From: Oscillospiraceae bacterium UBA1230
GTDB lineage: Bacteria; Bacillota; Clostridia; Oscillospirales; Oscillospiraceae
Direction of reading: 5' to 3'
DNA length: 13,442 bases
NCBI GenBank assembly: GCA_002309395.1
Contig: DBWU01000057.1
Location: 6,892-20,333, forward strand
Shown: in pieces, positions 12,641 to 13,442 of the stretch
Numbering within the stretch: position 1 is the stretch's first letter
Layout of the letters: each line of letters starts with the position of its first letter
Notes under the pieces: generated by a model
What the model saw: only the letters and a program-made list of their open reading frames with translations
Database searches by the model: none
What the model was told of the DNA's origin: nothing
Made by a program: the position numbers and the translations under genes

Positions 12641-12677
12641 CAAAAGACGGAACACCCAGGGGGCATTCCGTCTTTTG
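12641..12677. terminator. Bidirectional terminator-like hairpin
   Basis: CAAAAGACGGAA (12641-12652) and TTCCGTCTTTTG (12666-12677) form a perfect 12-bp stem around a 13-base loop that contains CCC and GGGG. The A and T runs at the stem ends give a short T tract in both directions. It lies between two divergent genes, so no in-window gene ends at it; it may be left from a lost gene or may insulate the two units. Confidence 0.6.
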
Positions 12678-12686
12678 GTCGGAGTG

Positions 12687-12715
12687 TTCATAACGCAAGT
12701 GAATTATATTAAGAT
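12687..12715 (+). promoter_or_regulatory. Weak candidate promoter for tnpV
   Basis: TTCATA (12687-12692) and TAAGAT (12710-12715) are 17 bases apart on the plus strand, about 96 bases before the tnpV start. Both boxes are imperfect, and the call depends mainly on spacing and position. Confidence 0.35.
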
Positions 12716-12811
12716 ATCCGGCGCGATACACATTCCGATGCCCGACCGTAACAACCGTTCGACTTATCTGAAACAACAAACAAATCAAAGATTATTTGGA
12801 GGTTTCAGATC

Positions 12812-13192
12812 ATGAAAGAATTAGCAAAGTACATTATTGACGAAAGAACCGGGCTGAAATATGAACTGGTAGGCGATTACTATTATCCCTGTCTTGAAGC
12901 ACCGGAGGCACCGAAAGTCGGCAGATTCGGGATGATGTATCACGATTATCTGCGTAACAATAAGAAAGTTACATATTCGGGGCTTATGCTGTCGGGCAAG
13001 CTGAAAGAGCAGATCGAAGAGGTAGACCGGCAGGCGGAAGAGATGTTTTCTCAGCTGGTTGAGCAAATGAAACAAGCTGAGGACGTAACCGAACAGTTCA
13101 AAGCCGCCGACCAGTTGGAATGGGTGCGGCGCATGAACTCCATCAGGGGCCGCGCAGAAGAGGTCGTGAAAAGCGAGGTGGTGTTCGCATGA
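12812..13192 (+). CDS. tnpV: TnpV family transposon-encoded protein
   Basis: This 126-residue protein matches TnpV, a small accessory protein common in Clostridial Tn4451-type and other integrative elements. Its function is not established, but it marks mobile DNA. Family features are the N-terminal YELVGDYYYPCL, the GRFGMMYHDYLRNNKKVTY segment, LMLSGKL, and the strongly conserved AADQLEWVRRMNSIRGRAEE near the end. Residues about 58-115 are predicted to be helical and charged. The ATG at 12812 has GGAGG 9 bases upstream. Its TGA overlaps the ATG of the next gene (ATGA), so the two are coupled. It is divergent from the lipoprotein operon. Confidence 0.9.
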   Translation: MKELAKYIIDERTGLKYELVGDYYYPCLEAPEAPKVGRFGMMYHDYLRNNKKVTYSGLMLSGKLKEQIEEVDRQAEEMFSQLVEQMKQAEDVTEQFKAADQLEWVRRMNSIRGRAEEVVKSEVVFA

Positions 13193-13442
13193 CGATTCTT
13201 GAAAACCTTTGGTACGGCAATATCCGTCCCGTAGAATCGTTTGTTGACGGCAATACGGAATACAAGAGTTTGCTTCGTCTTGTGGGGAACAATCGAGAAA
13301 AGTTTGAGGCAACCCTATCGCCAGAACAAGCCGAACTGTTCGAGAAATTCTACACCGCAGTAAACGAAATGAACTCCACGGCGGAGGTCGCTGCATTCTC
13401 CTACGGCTTTCTGCTCGGTGCACGTCTTATGAACGAATCCGG
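13189..13442 (+). CDS. DUF6809-like protein (3' end outside the window)
   Basis: Eighty-four codons are visible before the window ends. The sequence, with MTILENLWYGNIRPVE at the N-terminus, LSPEQAELFEKFYTA in the middle and a final AAFSYGFLLGARLMNE, matches the DUF6809 pattern of small helical proteins found in Clostridial mobile elements. These have no known function and are often next to tnpV. The family length is about 85-100 residues, so only a few residues are likely to be missing. The start overlaps the tnpV stop by 4 bases, so it is probably translated by coupling. Together they form a small cargo or accessory pair of an element that would extend to the right. Confidence 0.75.
   Translation, partial: MTILENLWYGNIRPVESFVDGNTEYKSLLRLVGNNREKFEATLSPEQAELFEKFYTAVNEMNSTAEVAAFSYGFLLGARLMNES

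Larger units (their letters stand above)
12466..12811 (+). other. Divergent intergenic region between the lipoprotein operon and tnpV
   Basis: This 346-base region has no convincing gene on either strand. From left to right it holds the lipoprotein leader with an inverted repeat (12511-12540), a palindrome over the start site (12543-12559), the minus-strand promoter (12557-12585), an AT-rich stretch, a terminator-like hairpin (12641-12677), a weak plus-strand promoter candidate (12687-12715), and the tnpV ribosome binding site GGAGG near 12798. Nothing else was seen between these. Confidence 0.7.

Noticed and set aside
12821..13423. Minus-strand open frame of about 200 codons
   Set aside because: It is antisense to tnpV and the DUF6809-like gene, both of which match known families and are coupled by an ATGA overlap.
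1..13442. tRNA or rRNA genes
   Set aside because: No cloverleaf with a GTTCGA-type T loop or conserved rRNA segments were noticed in the gaps; the intergenic spaces are mostly too short.

Overview
The window looks like chromosomal DNA from a fairly GC-rich, endospore-forming member of the Clostridia, probably an Oscillospiraceae-type gut bacterium. This is an inference. It rests on a spoIVFA/spoIVFB-like pair, the TIGR03960/TIGR03936 radical-SAM gene pair, typical Gram-positive AGGAGG ribosome binding sites, lipoprotein signal peptides and a TnpV/DUF6809 mobile-element module. No genus can be named from the sequence alone. Every gene from 1 to 12465 is on the minus strand; only the last two genes are on the plus strand.

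Region 1 (1-5317) is conserved housekeeping and sporulation DNA. In transcription order (right to left) it holds a candidate sigma-E promoter (5289-5317), a membrane-anchored M23/LytM protein in the spoIVFA position, a SpoIVFB-like M50 site-2 protease, a B12-binding-type radical SAM protein (TIGR03960) and its partner (TIGR03936/DUF2344). These four genes overlap or lie very close and probably form one operon. Next come rpmE (ribosomal protein L31), with its own promoter, a possible structured leader and a strong terminator, and then hflX, cut by the window start and with its own extended -10 promoter.

Region 2 (5353-12585) is the unusual part: a compact six-gene operon with no recognised function. 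It has one near-consensus sigma-A promoter at 12557-12585, with a 17-bp palindrome across the -10 box and start site, and a hairpin after the last gene (5353-5384). In order it encodes a 581-aa lipoprotein, a 128-aa lipoprotein, a two-TM protein with zinc ribbons at both ends, a two-TM protein with a PH-like tail, a one-TM zinc-ribbon protein, and a 944-aa lipoprotein. The first and last genes are paralogues: about 66% of residues are identical over an ungapped 128-residue core that contains a Gly/Ala-rich hydrophobic stretch. The 944-aa protein also has about 320 residues of DG/NG-rich, YD-like repeats before a small C-terminal beta domain. The layout suggests an envelope apparatus with extracellular lipid-anchored parts and membrane proteins carrying zinc ribbons. 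Its job is unknown.

Region 3 (12466-13442) is a divergent intergenic stretch with a promoter, inverted repeats and a terminator-like hairpin, followed on the plus strand by tnpV and a truncated DUF6809 gene. This is typical accessory content of Clostridial integrative or conjugative elements, so an element edge probably lies near 12.5-12.8 kb or beyond the right end.
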